This document shows positions 36,216 to 46,913 of a stretch of DNA of 64,000 bases, in pieces. The DNA comes from Astrothelium macrocarpum (lineage: Eukaryota > Ascomycota > Dothideomycetes > Trypetheliales > Trypetheliaceae). A program made the position numbers and the translations under genes. The notes beneath the pieces were generated by a model, which made no database searches, was not told where the DNA came from, and saw nothing but the letters and a program-made list of their open reading frames with translations. Each line of letters opens with the position of its first letter. The stretch's first letter is position 1. Location: the NCBI GenBank assembly GCA_021030915.1, contig JAGEMR010000103.1, forward strand, positions 42,236 to 106,235, in the 5' to 3' direction.

Positions 36216-38228
36216 CTTTGCGAGAGTTTCATGGCTGGAAATGTGGGGTATGGGGAATGGGAGGACAAACTGCTCAGTACTGACAACAGTGCCTCCCTCA
36301 GTTTCTAATCCAGTCCGGTGGATCTCCTTTTAGACTTCTTGAATGTCCAGTGACTGATATGAAATAGCAGGTATCTTTGTGAAAATGTTCCAGCCCATTT
36401 ATATGCGGTAGGTCTTTGCTTCTCAATGCCTCCGAATGCTTTACGCCTCATCGTCGAAAGCTTCACTTTTGTCACATCTTACAAAGCGAATTCCTTTTTT
36501 CGACCATGTTCTAAATTCGTCAGTCTAATCTACCAATGTTGTCTCATGGATCATAAGTTTGTCGACTTTTGTGCCCGAAATAGAAATTTATCAAGGTCTG
36601 AATCATATCTAATTATCGAAAAATCCGTTTGGATCATGCGTTATAAAGCGTTTCCCCCTTTTCCAATTCCTTTCTCGGATTTGTGCCTCCGTCTACCAGC
36701 ATGCTCTCGTGTATCACAAGTCTATGGATCTTTGCCTTCAAAGCTGGAGCGGCAGCTCCTCCATCATCAAAGCCGACTCCGAGTTGGCGATACGCACGAG
36801 CGCGAATGCGAAGCTAAACTCACAATCTGTTATGCCATTAATTTTTGTAGACCCTTTTCGAAATGAAGACAGGCGCCCAAAAATGTTCGATCTGATTTTT
36901 CCGAATCAGAACGATCTCAAACATCTCTGATCAAAAACTTGCAACTTGCGCGTAAGCCTTCGACAAGGGCAAATTCGATTATCGATTATCGCAAACAATT
37001 GAATAAAACTTTGATCGAATAAGCTAAACGGTAGGATCTGCACATTTCCGGTCAGAAAATATTTTTCGTTGCCTGGAAGATTAAACCTAGCGGACTCTTT
37101 GTCAATTCTTACTTATCATCAAACCAGCCGTTTAATCGACACTGATCAGAACTCAGGTCAAGCCAAGCCCTGTAATATATCCAGAGATCTATCATCTCTA
37201 TGAAAGTGCTGAGAACAATCCAAATTGCGCAGGATCGGTGGAAGAAAGGGAGAGAAAAAAGGGTTAGTTCTAGTAACAGACACTTGGTCTAAGGTAACTC
37301 GGAATTTGATCTGGAGAAAAAATCTTTGGAGGCTAAACTTGCAGATTCTCGTTGTCGCAGGACAGTCTTTTCCGTTCTTTTTTTTTCTATGATCAATCGA
37401 ATATTCGATCTCCATTCTTCCAAGAAAGTGATAGTGATTGTCGAAGGTAGTACAGTTATCAGGCGCGGCCTCTTGATACAATGTTGTACTATGGCGTGAA
37501 CATGACGTGTAGGAAAGGATGAGTTCTTCTCGACTGTAGTCGCTTAGAGTGATACTTGGATGTACCTTTGATGTCAAGGCTAACAGGCATTGATTATTTC
37601 ATCGGCAATTTGGACTTTTTCATTGAACCAGAGGAGCAACGACTTGATTGGGGAGTCAGGGTAAGTAGACAGGTTGCAAGAGCGTTTGGCGAGTACTGAA
37701 CTGTACTGAAATGAGACATGTGGGGACAAAAGTCTGAAGATGAAGCACAAGACGTGGCACTGGTGGACAAATAACCCCAATCTCTGGGTAAATACGAAAG
37801 GACATGTTCAATATTTAACAGGGTCTAGCTCAAGTCGTCAGGAACAGCTTCCTAAGAGATATTGTTTTGGTGTTAATTGGGCAGGTCTCTCGTGTATATT
37901 GAGAAAAGCGATTCGGTGTCAGTATATCAATGACTCAGATGCCAGTTGTTGCATCTTTCCTAGCACCAAAATTAGAAAGTGGATTTTCAGATTTACATCG
38001 CCCTTCCGCGATCATTGACAGTGCGTGGCCATGAAATGTGCTTGAGAAGGATTTAACATTTGTCGCTCGGACTAAATTAATTAATCACAACGACGCCATT
38101 TCCACAGTAGAACATGCGCCGTCCATAAAGGGTTTGGGAAAAAGGAATTTCTATCAAGCGCTATATACCGAGATTCACGCCGAGCAAGGTCAACCTTTCA
38201 TAGGAGTCGATTGTGGTTCCGCAAATGT
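36216..38228. other. intergenic region, relatively AT-rich
   Basis: About 2 kb between the class II aldolase start and the PCNA stop, both on the minus strand. An ATG frame of 146 codons at 36426-36866 has no recognisable family and a Cys/Phe-rich random-looking composition, so it is not called. GATA/TATC-type words are frequent near 36980. No RNA gene was recognised. Confidence 0.4.
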
Positions 38229-39229
38229 CTACTCTTCATCGCCAATCTTGAAGCAATGGTTAGCATGTAATAGATGAAAGACCTGGCAGAGGATAATTGC
38301 TTACTTTTGGCGCAAGGTAAAATCTTAGATAGCTGTTGTTCTGCACACCATACTCTACCAAGAGAGGAACTTCGTTCGAAAGACAGATCTTGACTGTTTT
38401 AGACAAGCCACTCGCCTTACAGAAATTGACAAGGTATTTCAAGGAAAAGGTAAGAGCAACAGGCTCTGTTAGCTCGATTTCGATGTTCTTGTCGGAGTTC
38501 TCAACATCGGTATGACTTCGAAGCGTGACGGCACCGGAACCAATGTCACCAGAGCAAGCAAATTTAACACCTTCCTTGGTGCATTCGATCGAGACTAATG
38601 TCCAATGTTAGTGAAGTGGTCGGTGAATTAAGACGATGAAAGAACGAACCAGACTCTGAGAGAGCGCTGAGGTCCCGGCAGATGCGCTGGAACTCGGCTG
38701 AAGGCATTGAAATGGTAGCAGCGTACTCCGTGTCTGGAATACCCAAGTGTTCTTGATCGATGTCCATAAGCTTGATATCGTATTCACTCAGCCTGTCGTT
38801 CGAAGAGCTCTCAAACATGAGGTTCACTACATCTGGCGCGTCTTCGGCCTTGAGAGTCAGAATGTCATCGCTTTGCGCACATCGGAGCACCTTTGTGAGA
38901 GAGCTTAGATTGATGCCCAGGGCAATGTTGCGGTCGCAGCGGAAAGGAGAAAAGGATTCGGACTTGAGCATCATCGACACGAGGGCGACGTGGGAGTTGT
39001 CCATGGCCTGCAGAGCAATCCCAGAATCATTGCAGTCAAAGTTGCAGTCTTGGACAAGATCTTTGATCGCGTCGACAACCTTGTAGAATAGTTAGCATGA
39101 TAAAACAATTACAACAGGCAAGAAACAAGATACCTTCTTCAACAGATCGGCTTGTTCTAACCGTGCTTCCAACACTGCGACGGACGTGTAAGCTTGGCCA
39201 AGATACTCGAAATCAGATGCACATACTCT
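38229..39229 (-). CDS. POL30: proliferating cell nuclear antigen (PCNA)
   Basis: Trimeric sliding clamp for DNA polymerases delta and epsilon and for repair factors. Five exons on the minus strand: 39229 (one base), 39174-39134, 39079-38650, 38594-38305, 38246-38229, giving 259 residues, the normal length. The conserved start [22 protein letters not shown] requires its ATG to be split: the A at 39229 is separated from TG at 39174-39173 by a 54-nt intron with a GTATGT donor and GTCGCAG acceptor. The interdomain connector loop reads [16 protein letters not shown], and the Lys that is ubiquitinated or SUMOylated in yeast lies in the CTKEGVKF neighbourhood. The last tiny exon supplies IGDEE, after the conserved YLAPK. 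Nothing is missing. Confidence 0.95.
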
Positions 39230-39491
39230 TGATGGCTGTATAGGCGTATTGATTCTACTGAAGTCTATGTATTGGGAACGCAAAGATTGAAATGGTTCAG
39301 GTGGATATTTGGGTGATGGAAGACGCGACGCGGGGCAAGCGCGTGAACGCGTGCTACTTTAGCTGAGTTATGCCAAGAGTTATACATATTATGCACTTCT
39401 CGAAATAGGCTGGTTCAGTGACACCATCTGGAAGCAATCGCGGCATTGTTCATTTGGGTCTCAATTAGTATTTACAGATTTTTTGGTACCA

Positions 39492-40406
39492 TCAGTCCAT
39501 CTCAGCAACACATCGTCGCACAATTACGTCCAAGTCTTCATCCTCCAAACCCAACAAGTCATTAGATAACTTTCGGGTCTTTTCCCAGTCACTTGCTACA
39601 AGGCCCCAAGTACTGACAATCTCTTCACTCGCATCTACATCGCCCAGGTCTGCCTTGATTCGCGCGTGGTCAAGCACATACTTTGACTCCTGATGAGTCA
39701 CCGACCACTTCTCATCGCCAGTTGCTCTTTTCAAACTGGCGAGTAGTTCGTTCTGATTTACATGCACACTTTGAATATACAGAATGGTGTTTTTGGTTTT
39801 TTCGGGTTCAAGCAAGGTTCGAGCGACTGCGAGCCCCAATCTGTCGAGATTGGTAGCGGAGAATTTGATGTCACCCCCATCTAGGAGTTCAGCTTTCCTA
39901 GCCCTAACATCGAATCGCAGCAAGCCACCTTTCAGACCAAAATCGAAGAAGTGGCCACCGATAATGCTCGTCCAGCTGAGCTTTGAGCCATTCTTACATG
40001 CAAGTTCCCGTAAGCGTTCGCGTATTTTGGCTTTTCCAGCAAACAAGGGTAGGATATCCAGAGTTGCTTGATCATCACTGTCACAGCTTCCGAAATCAGC
40101 GGGAATGAGACGTTGAACGCCAGCAATTTCACAAGCATCTGCAAGCTTTAGTTGCTCTTGAACATGGCTACCTGCGATGGTAATAACAAGCGCGTCCTGG
40201 CCAGACAAGATCTGAGCCAAATCTCCCACTGGACATTCCGAAATGGAATCTGGAATAGATGATATAATGAGACTTGGATGTTGGCTCAACTTGGATTTGG
40301 ATGACTTTCGAACAAGTGCTGTCACAGCGAATTCTGCAGAAAGTAGAGCATTAAGCACGGCACGGCCAAGAGAGCCACTGGCTCCAAGAATAGCAATTTT
40401 CTTCAT
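39492..40406 (-). CDS. NmrA-like / isoflavone-reductase-type NAD(P)-binding protein
   Basis: Single exon, 304 residues, start ATG at 40406 (MKKIAILGASGSLGRAVLNALL); the longer upstream frame lacks a suitable ATG. The N-terminal Rossmann loop GASGSLG is intact, followed by FAVTALVRKSSKSKL, whose Arg after strand 2 suggests NADPH. Further family features are LVITIAGSHVQEQLKLADAC and GVQRLIPADFGSCDSDD, typical of the phenylcoumaran benzylic ether/isoflavone reductase-like group. Fungal members reduce diverse aromatic or aliphatic substrates; the substrate here is unknown. It lies head to head with the UCH37 gene. Confidence 0.87.
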   Translation of the reverse strand: MKKIAILGASGSLGRAVLNALLSAEFAVTALVRKSSKSKLSQHPSLIISSIPDSISECPVGDLAQILSGQDALVITIAGSHVQEQLKLADACEIAGVQRLIPADFGSCDSDDQATLDILPLFAGKAKIRERLRELACKNGSKLSWTSIIGGHFFDFGLKGGLLRFDVRARKAELLDGGDIKFSATNLDRLGLAVARTLLEPEKTKNTILYIQSVHVNQNELLASLKRATGDEKWSVTHQESKYVLDHARIKADLGDVDASEEIVSTWGLVASDWEKTRKLSNDLLGLEDEDLDVIVRRCVAEMD

Positions 40407-40795
40407 AGTAGAGAGAATTAGAGACGAGTAGTAAGTCTTACCATGAAAAAGTCGGCGTGGATAGAAGATGTACAGCTGAAGAGAACCCACATTGCTTTTG
40501 TTTCTTACCAAGTATAGATTGGGAAAGGTCTTCAACTAACGGGACACTCGTCACATACACACAAAGATGAATGACTCGACCAAGCGGTAATCGTCATCAC
40601 GTTTCTCAGCAGCTGCATAGGGTAAGGTACCACCTTGTGTGCCCCAGCCTTACCGCCTCCGTCTTTACCTTTTCTGCCTAAAACCTGTACATGGAGCTTT
40701 ACCTCCACTGACTTTAGTATACTATACATTTGGTTTCTCCCTTTTGCATTTACAATCGGATTGGACCAGCGGATTCTCACCGAGCGATCGTCATC
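40407..40795. promoter_or_regulatory. divergent promoter region NmrA-like/UCH37
   Basis: 389 bp between divergent start codons. It must drive both genes. No particular site was identified. Confidence 0.4.
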
Positions 40796-41971
40796 ATGGC
40801 AGAAGAAGGCGGCTGGAACACCATCGAATCCGATGCGGTTTGTTTGCCGTCAATGCCTACATCTCCAGACTCTCTGGGACTGACCTGAGCGTTTGGGGAT
40901 GCTAGGGAGTCTTCACATATTTAATTGAGGAGCTTGGCGTCAAGGGTGTTCAATTCGAAGAGCTGTTGAGTTTGGATGCAGAAAGTATATATGAACTCAG
41001 GTTGCTACACCAAGTTTTTGCGTTTACCCAACCATACGTGACTGATCCTGGCAGCGCAGCCCAGTATACGGCGTAATATTTCTCTTCAAATACACCGGCG
41101 AGAAACCAGCCTCGACCCCTCAGGACGGGCAATTTGATCAGGATGCTGTGGATAATATGTTCTTTGCTGCTCAAACAATCCAAAACGCATGTGGCACACA
41201 AGCCCTGCTGAGCGTGTTGCTCAACAAAGACCACGAAGGCGTTGAGCTTGGGCAAACGTTGACCGAATTCAAAGAGTTCACCCAGGGACTCCCGTCAGAT
41301 GTATGAGTCCACCAGCCGACGATTGAGCCCTAAAATTAATGACTATCTCCTAGCTCCGCGGCGAAGCCCTTTCCAACTCGCCTCCCATTCGCGAAACCCA
41401 CAACTCCTTCGCCCGCGCCTCACCCTTTACTCTTGACCCATCGCTTCGTCCACCAGTCGACCCTAATGATTCGGACCTCTACCACTTTATTGCATATCTT
41501 CCACTACACAACACACTCTACGAACTCGATGGTCTACAACCGCATCCTATTTCCCATGGCACGCTCTCGACTTCCTCTCCGTCAACTGCCCAAAGCTCAG
41601 AGCAGGATGGGTACAGCCGACAATTCGCGGAAAAGGTTGTCGAGGTCGTCAGACGAAGGATAGGACGGTATGGTGAGAGCGAAATAAGGTTCAATCTCCT
41701 TGCATGCTGTCAAGACTTGAGACTGCGTGCAAGGGCGACGGGCGACATGGCATTGTTAGAACGCGAGAAGGCGAAGAGGAGAAATTGGGCGTGGGAGAAT
41801 GCATTAAGGAAACATAATTTTGTGGGGCTAATAGGTGAGGTAGCAAAGGGTGTTGCTGCTAAAAAGGTCAAGGAAGGTACTTGGGGCGAATGGTTGAGGG
41901 ATGCTAGGACGAGAGCAGATGAAAGAAGGAAAAGGGCCAGGAGTGGGGATGAGATGGATCTCAATGAATAG
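40796..41971 (+). CDS. uch2: ubiquitin C-terminal hydrolase, UCH37/Uch2 type
   Basis: Proteasome-associated deubiquitinase (UCH-L5 type). Four exons (40796-40837, 40906-41000, 41060-41300, 41354-41971) give 331 residues. The start MAEEGGWNTIESDAGVFTYLIEELGVKG is the classic UCH opening. The catalytic Cys is at about residue 90 in IQNACGTQALLSVLL, the oxyanion Gln lies upstream, and the His and Asp are in DLYHFIAYLPLHNTLYELDGL. The C-terminal extension (about 225-325, RRNWAWENALRKHNFVGLIGEVAKGVAA, ending Lys/Arg-rich) is the UCH37-like domain used to bind the proteasome subunit Rpn13 in other organisms. That tail separates it from the short Yuh1 type. All catalytic residues are visible. Confidence 0.95.
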
Positions 41972-42464
41972 TTTCTGCACTTGAATAACTTTTAATCTTG
42001 TAAGATATTCGAAGAAAGGTGCAAGCTGATAAACGGATCATTACATTGACACGACGCAAGGCGATCAAAGGCATCTATCATTAGGTTTGCGTGAATAATT
42101 GGATTTCGTGAAAAATTGCGCATTTCAACTAGGGATGACATGCGTGTCGACCATAATTGAACAAAGCCTTCTGAAAAGGACTTTAACACACCCTGCTCTT
42201 GTACATTCCGCACTATGCGTACAAATAGACGTAACAAGTGACTCAGCAGAAAAGAAGGAGAGCGAAAAAGGCTTGCCTGCCTCTCGTTAATGCGACGCTA
42301 AAGGGCCACAAATGTCTAAAACCGATCCTATACCCAAAAAAGCCTCGTCCATACGGATATCGTCATAACGCTTGCCATTGCCAAAAAAAAAAAAAAAAAA
42401 AAACAGCTGGAGTATTGCCATCAGACAGATCTCTTCCTTGGGCAAACCATACCTCTACTTTGCG
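41972..42464. other. convergent 3' region with poly-A run
   Basis: 493 bp between the stop codons of the UCH37 gene and the SPRY-protein gene. Apart from a 21-base A run at 42383-42403, nothing was recognised. Confidence 0.4.
42383..42403. repeat. A21 homopolymer
   Basis: Twenty-one consecutive A residues (T on the strand of the neighbouring SPRY gene). A simple homopolymer, prone to length variation and sequencing error. Confidence 0.9.
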
Positions 42465-44229
42465 TCACCTGCCTGATTCTGGCGTGTCACTTCTATTTTG
42501 TCCAATCGACCAGTTGGTCACATGCTCACTTCCAACCGCAGCTTCGTAACTCGGAATGGGTGGTGTATCCTCCACACTCTGTCTATGCTGTCTCTGCACC
42601 GACGAACTTTGAGTGTCCTGCCGCTGGCCAAGTAAGTTGCGCCGTTCGTCATCACTACTCGAATCAGGACTTTCATATTCGGGTGGAGCGTCTGAATGAA
42701 TCCCTGTAAAGCCAACGTCAACTTCACTAGGATGGAGCACGGTCGTCGCGGTCGCTGCACCATCGGCCGGTGCAGCCTCTGCTGCAGCACCAATGGCTGC
42801 AGCGCTACTAGTTCCCTCCCCGACATCGTCTTGTACTTCGTCCGGAAGGAATCCTTCTCGGCTATCGATCAAACTCAACTGGGCCAGCGATATATCCGTG
42901 GGACTCCGTTGTGGTCCTGGGCTCGCGGGACCAAGGTTTCTTGAAGTCCGCGCATGGCTTCCCGTCCTCACGTGGCCACGGCCGTGCCCTGCAGGTGCAA
43001 GATTGCCCGTATTTACGGTCACGTTGCCGAAGAAATCTTGAGGAGTTTCTTGTCGTGGCGTTCCTCCGCCTTCCAATAATATGCTTCCAGCCTCGCTCCC
43101 GTACGGCGGTGGAGGAGCCAGACTGCCCACTATCGGAGCCAGGCCCCATTTCTTGACATTGGCTTCAATATATACAAAGCCAAGCTGACCTAGATTCACG
43201 TGCACGGTGCTCGGACCGTTGGCGCCAATGGTGGGGAAAAAGTTCTGTGTCTTGAGGCCGTGGGCAACGTCTTCAAGCTTTTTGCCGTTGCGGGTGAAGA
43301 AGACAGTGCCAGTGCGAGGCCGATAGCCACAGCCAATCACGTCGCCATGGGCGAAACTTGGATGGGAAGAATGTGTAGGATGTCGAGGGGGTAGTAGTTG
43401 TGGAAAAGGTTGATTGTGCAACCTTGTGCCTGTGGAGAGATAGGATATGGATTGCTTGTGGTATCCAGGTAGTCTGAATAGAGGATACGGCTTTGTAGAT
43501 AGCCCAATTGCAATAGTCGTGTTCTCGGGCTTTTCATAGATTTTGGCTTCCCAGTAATAAACCTCGTTTTGTTTGGGTATGGGAAGATTGCTCTGTACAC
43601 TGCACTCAGAATCGAAGAATTCAATCTCAGTCCGCGCTTCGACAAAGCAATTGGCTATTTCCAATTCTGGCTCAAATTCCCAAGCTGAAACACCCTTTTC
43701 TTGAATCGCTAGAAATTGGGACAGCGAGATATCGGTTTGGGCAGATTCAGGTGGATTGGCTTGAACAAATGCTATGTAGGCAAGAGTCAGCAAAGTGCAA
43801 TCACGAAGAAGGGCTGCCTATTTGTTGGATTGTTAACTTAGAAGACCTACCTTTCGCCCTTAGATACTCTGCCTTTTGTATATCGTCCATCTGTTCCAAG
43901 GCCTCGGCCTCTTCCTTCGCAAAGGCCTGCTCGTCATCGTATTCTCCTGGCCTCCCTATTCGATCCAAGAATATCCTTCCTCTTGTCGTGTGTCGAAAGA
44001 AATAGACAATGGCAACGATAAGGGCCAGAAAAGCTGCGGATCCAAAAGCGGAGAGCATGCCAATGAGAATGCCTTTACCAGTCGAGGAGACTGCACTTTG
44101 AGCGTGAATAAGACCATCTTCCGACGAGATGGTTGCGTGATGAAGATCATAGGACTCGAGCTTCTGAGCCGGGACGTAGCGTCGGACGAGGGTGGTAGAG
44201 GGCGTTTGTTGAATGTCTGGCAAGGCCAT
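42465..44229 (-). CDS. SSH4: SPRY-domain membrane protein, Ssh4/Ear1-like Rsp5 adaptor
   Basis: Ssh4/Ear1 proteins sit in endosomal/vacuolar membranes and recruit the HECT ligase Rsp5 to cargo permeases. Two exons (44229-43851, 43771-42465) give 561 residues. A single transmembrane segment lies at about residues 50-78 (GILIGMLSAFGSAAFLALIVAIVYFF). After a short charged stalk, the SPRY domain covers about 150-330 (NEVYYWEAKIYEKPENTTIAIGLST, GDVIGCGYRPRTGTVFFTRNGKK, FPTIGANGPSTVHVNLGQLGF). The C-terminal half is disordered with PY-type motifs for WW domains: PPPPYGSE, PPEYES and IPSYEAA, which supports the Rsp5-adaptor reading. The protein is close to the length of its relatives and appears intact. 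Confidence 0.92.
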
Positions 44230-44957
44230 ACTCGACTAGCCGCCCAGCAGCGATCAAGTATTACGTCGTGGAGCCAGCTATGGTAGCTAAATCGAAAGCA
44301 AGGAAACCGATTTGAATGAGTGGCGTTCAACAGCAGAAGGTCAGGCGATACAATTCCAGTCGCAAGACCCCGCCGCTGGAAAGGGTCGGAGAGGCAAAGG
44401 TCTGAAGCCTCGATGCGGCGGGTCAACGTGGCGAGCGGGCAACGCGCGAGATGGTGTACAAGCGTTGAGTAGGCGCGAGGGAAGAGGACAAAAGAGACGG
44501 AGAGCTGAATAATGAAGATGGCGAATGGCTGGAACGGACGGTCCGGTGACGTTTCATCTGCTTTGGCTGGGCGGACATCAACTCCGCTGCCCTTTTGCTT
44601 CCGCCCTCGTCCCGTCTTCTCTGTCACCACCCGTCACAGCCTCGCTAGGCCCCCCGAGCCCTGTGACACTGACCTGACGCTTTGATCCTGCTAATTATAT
44701 ACTCATCGCCCCAGTTCGAGGTCATATCAACAACACCAACCCTGTGTGCTCATGTCCTGGACATCAATACAGCCTGCTTAAGCTGAGTGCTCCTCCTTAA
44801 AAATCACTCGCCCCGCTCTTCCGGCACTTGAATTTTGTCGATCATCCTGCTGGGCGAATGATTTCTTTTGCCTACATCGGCCGTGGCTGTCGCATCACAT
44901 ACGCGATGAGAACAACGATTGAAACCCAAGCGTTTGCTCTGCAGTGTTGCACTACCT
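44230..44957. other. divergent intergenic region
   Basis: 728 bp between the SPRY-protein start and the Zn2Cys6 factor start. It should carry both promoters and marks the boundary between the housekeeping block and the accessory block. Open frames here lack support. Confidence 0.4.
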
Positions 44958-46049
44958 ATGGCTGATAGTCAACACAGAAAAAGAAAAATCATCCCCCATG
45001 CCAAGGTCCGTACAGGATGCGAAACTTGCAAAAAGCGTCGTGTCAAATGCGATGAAGTCCGCCCAGTGTGTTCGAGGTGTATGGGAGCCGAACGCACCTG
45101 TGTCTACCACCAATATCTTCCAAGCTACCCGGTTTTTTCCCTTGGAAATTGCATCGGCCAGAATGCCATCCGCTTCAGCATCCGTGATCTGGAATTACTG
45201 CACCATTGGAACACTGCAACGGCTGCGAGCATTGGAGGCACCGAGGATCTGAGGATCCTACTTCGGGATAGGTTGCCAGCCGAGGGTTTTGCAAAACCAT
45301 ATCTGTTGTACGTTGATATAGCAATTGTCCTTGTCCATTTTTCTGCTCGCTGAGTCTGTACGGTTAGGCACCTTATGTTAGCAGTGTCGTCATTGCATTT
45401 AGCCTATCTAAAGCCCAAGGAACAGTCCGTATACGCAACACTTGCATGTCATCATTATAGCACTGCACTGCCCATGTTTCGGGCAAATCTCCCATTCATG
45501 GATGAATCCAATTGCCATGCGCTGTACGGGAGCTCTCAGCTACTTGCCAAGTATGCTCCAGCCTCTGAAAAGCAACCGCAGCTTCTCCTCTTCTCACCCA
45601 CGCCGAGCAAATCGACGCAAATGGACTGGATTCTACTCGTCAAGGGTGCATATCTGATTAGAGACAGGAACTCCAACTTGCTCCGCAGAGGTCCAATGAG
45701 CTTTGTCGCAACCGATTGTTGGATCGACGTCACAGACAACGTCCACACACAACCTCCCGAGGAATTGAACGAGATTGCCAATTTGATAAAGCATTCAGTG
45801 GATGACCCTGATAAATTAGACATTTATCGTAAAGTTTTACGAATTCTATACCAACTCTTCGCTCAGGAAGCCGATACGCAACGCAAAGCTACCACGAAAG
45901 CCATATTCATTGCAGCCCTCACCAAATTGCCTGCAGGGTTCTTTAGTTTACTTGCGCAACGCCGACCTGAAGCCGTGCTCATTTTAGCTCATCTCTGCAT
46001 TATTTTAGAGAAAATGAATGATGACTCTGTTTGGTGTATGCGCAACTAG
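44958..46049 (+). CDS. Zn2Cys6 transcription factor, C-terminally truncated by an in-frame stop
   Basis: Two exons (44958-45307, 45368-46049) give 343 residues up to the first stop. The N-terminus has a complete Zn2Cys6 cluster, CETCKKRRVKCDEVRPVCSRC then C at spacing 2-6-6-2-6, preceded by basic residues. The middle is the fungal regulatory domain (FSIRDLELLHHWNTATAASI, joined to HLMLAVSSLHLAYLKPKE, later RPEAVLILAHLCIILEKMND). The reading frame then meets TAG at 46047 but continues in the same frame for 28 more codons (SRMLFDECMRNLDESWVSYLAWPRALIE, stop 46134-46136), which resembles the normal end of these factors. In relatives a Trp is expected where the stop lies, so a TGG-to-TAG change is likely. 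DNA binding may persist. It is first in the accessory block and could regulate it. Confidence 0.82.
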
Positions 46050-46913
46050 TCAAGAATGTTATTCGATGAATGCATGAGAAACCTTGACGAGTCCTGGGTC
46101 TCCTACCTAGCCTGGCCACGTGCGCTGATTGAATGAAGACGATCCTGACCAGAGACTTCAAAGAAAACGATTTTGTCACCCAATAATATTTACGTCTCAT
46201 TGTCGAGAGGGTTCAAGCCATTATGCTCAAATGTCTCTTATATCGTACAATATAGTACACTGGGAATCTCCAGACGCCCTATGTCATCAGTCAAGGCTTA
46301 TGCAAAGCCCCAAACTTTAGTGGTTTCTTTTCAGTGTCTGGGATCCCTTACGCAGCAAGCCATCCGTTTTTTCCTCACTGGGAACAGAGAATAAGTCTAA
46401 AGTGTTTCTTTTAGCCATATTACGATTATTAAATCTGCGCTCTGCGTCTGACACAGCTTTTGACTTTCTGTATGAAAACTATTCAGACGTTCGAAAGAGC
46501 CTCATCACATCTTGATAAAAATGCTCTGAATTTTATACACGTGCCGATGACTTGACTACAGAGTAAACAACAAAATCAAGGAGGTCCATAGCTGTATGAT
46601 TTGCTCGGCACCAGCAGTCTTTTGAATTCGAAATAATTGTGTTTCCTACGATTCCCAGGCTAACAGCGATAAGACCCCGCGAGACAGATCTGCTCAAGTA
46701 CTCGTGACGAAATGGCCGGCCAAGCTGAGGAAGGCAAATAGCCGGATCTGTGTTCACATGAAGCGGTAGCACTTTGAGGGTGAATGATCCGAATTGAAAT
46801 CCAGGAGGCAAACACAGAAGACGCAGATAGAGTGCCCCCTAAAGCATGTGAGTTCAACTTGACACGCTGCTTCATTCGCAATACTGACCTTGAATCGAAA
46901 ACTCGTTGCAAAT
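46050..46913. other. convergent 3' region including the detached tail of the Zn2Cys6 factor
   Basis: Positions 46050-46136 read as the lost C-terminal tail of the preceding regulator. The rest, to 46913, is 3' flank shared with the MFS gene; nothing else was recognised. Confidence 0.45.

Noticed and set aside
36426..36866. 146-codon ATG frame
   Set aside because: Composition looks random, no domain or intron logic; not supported.
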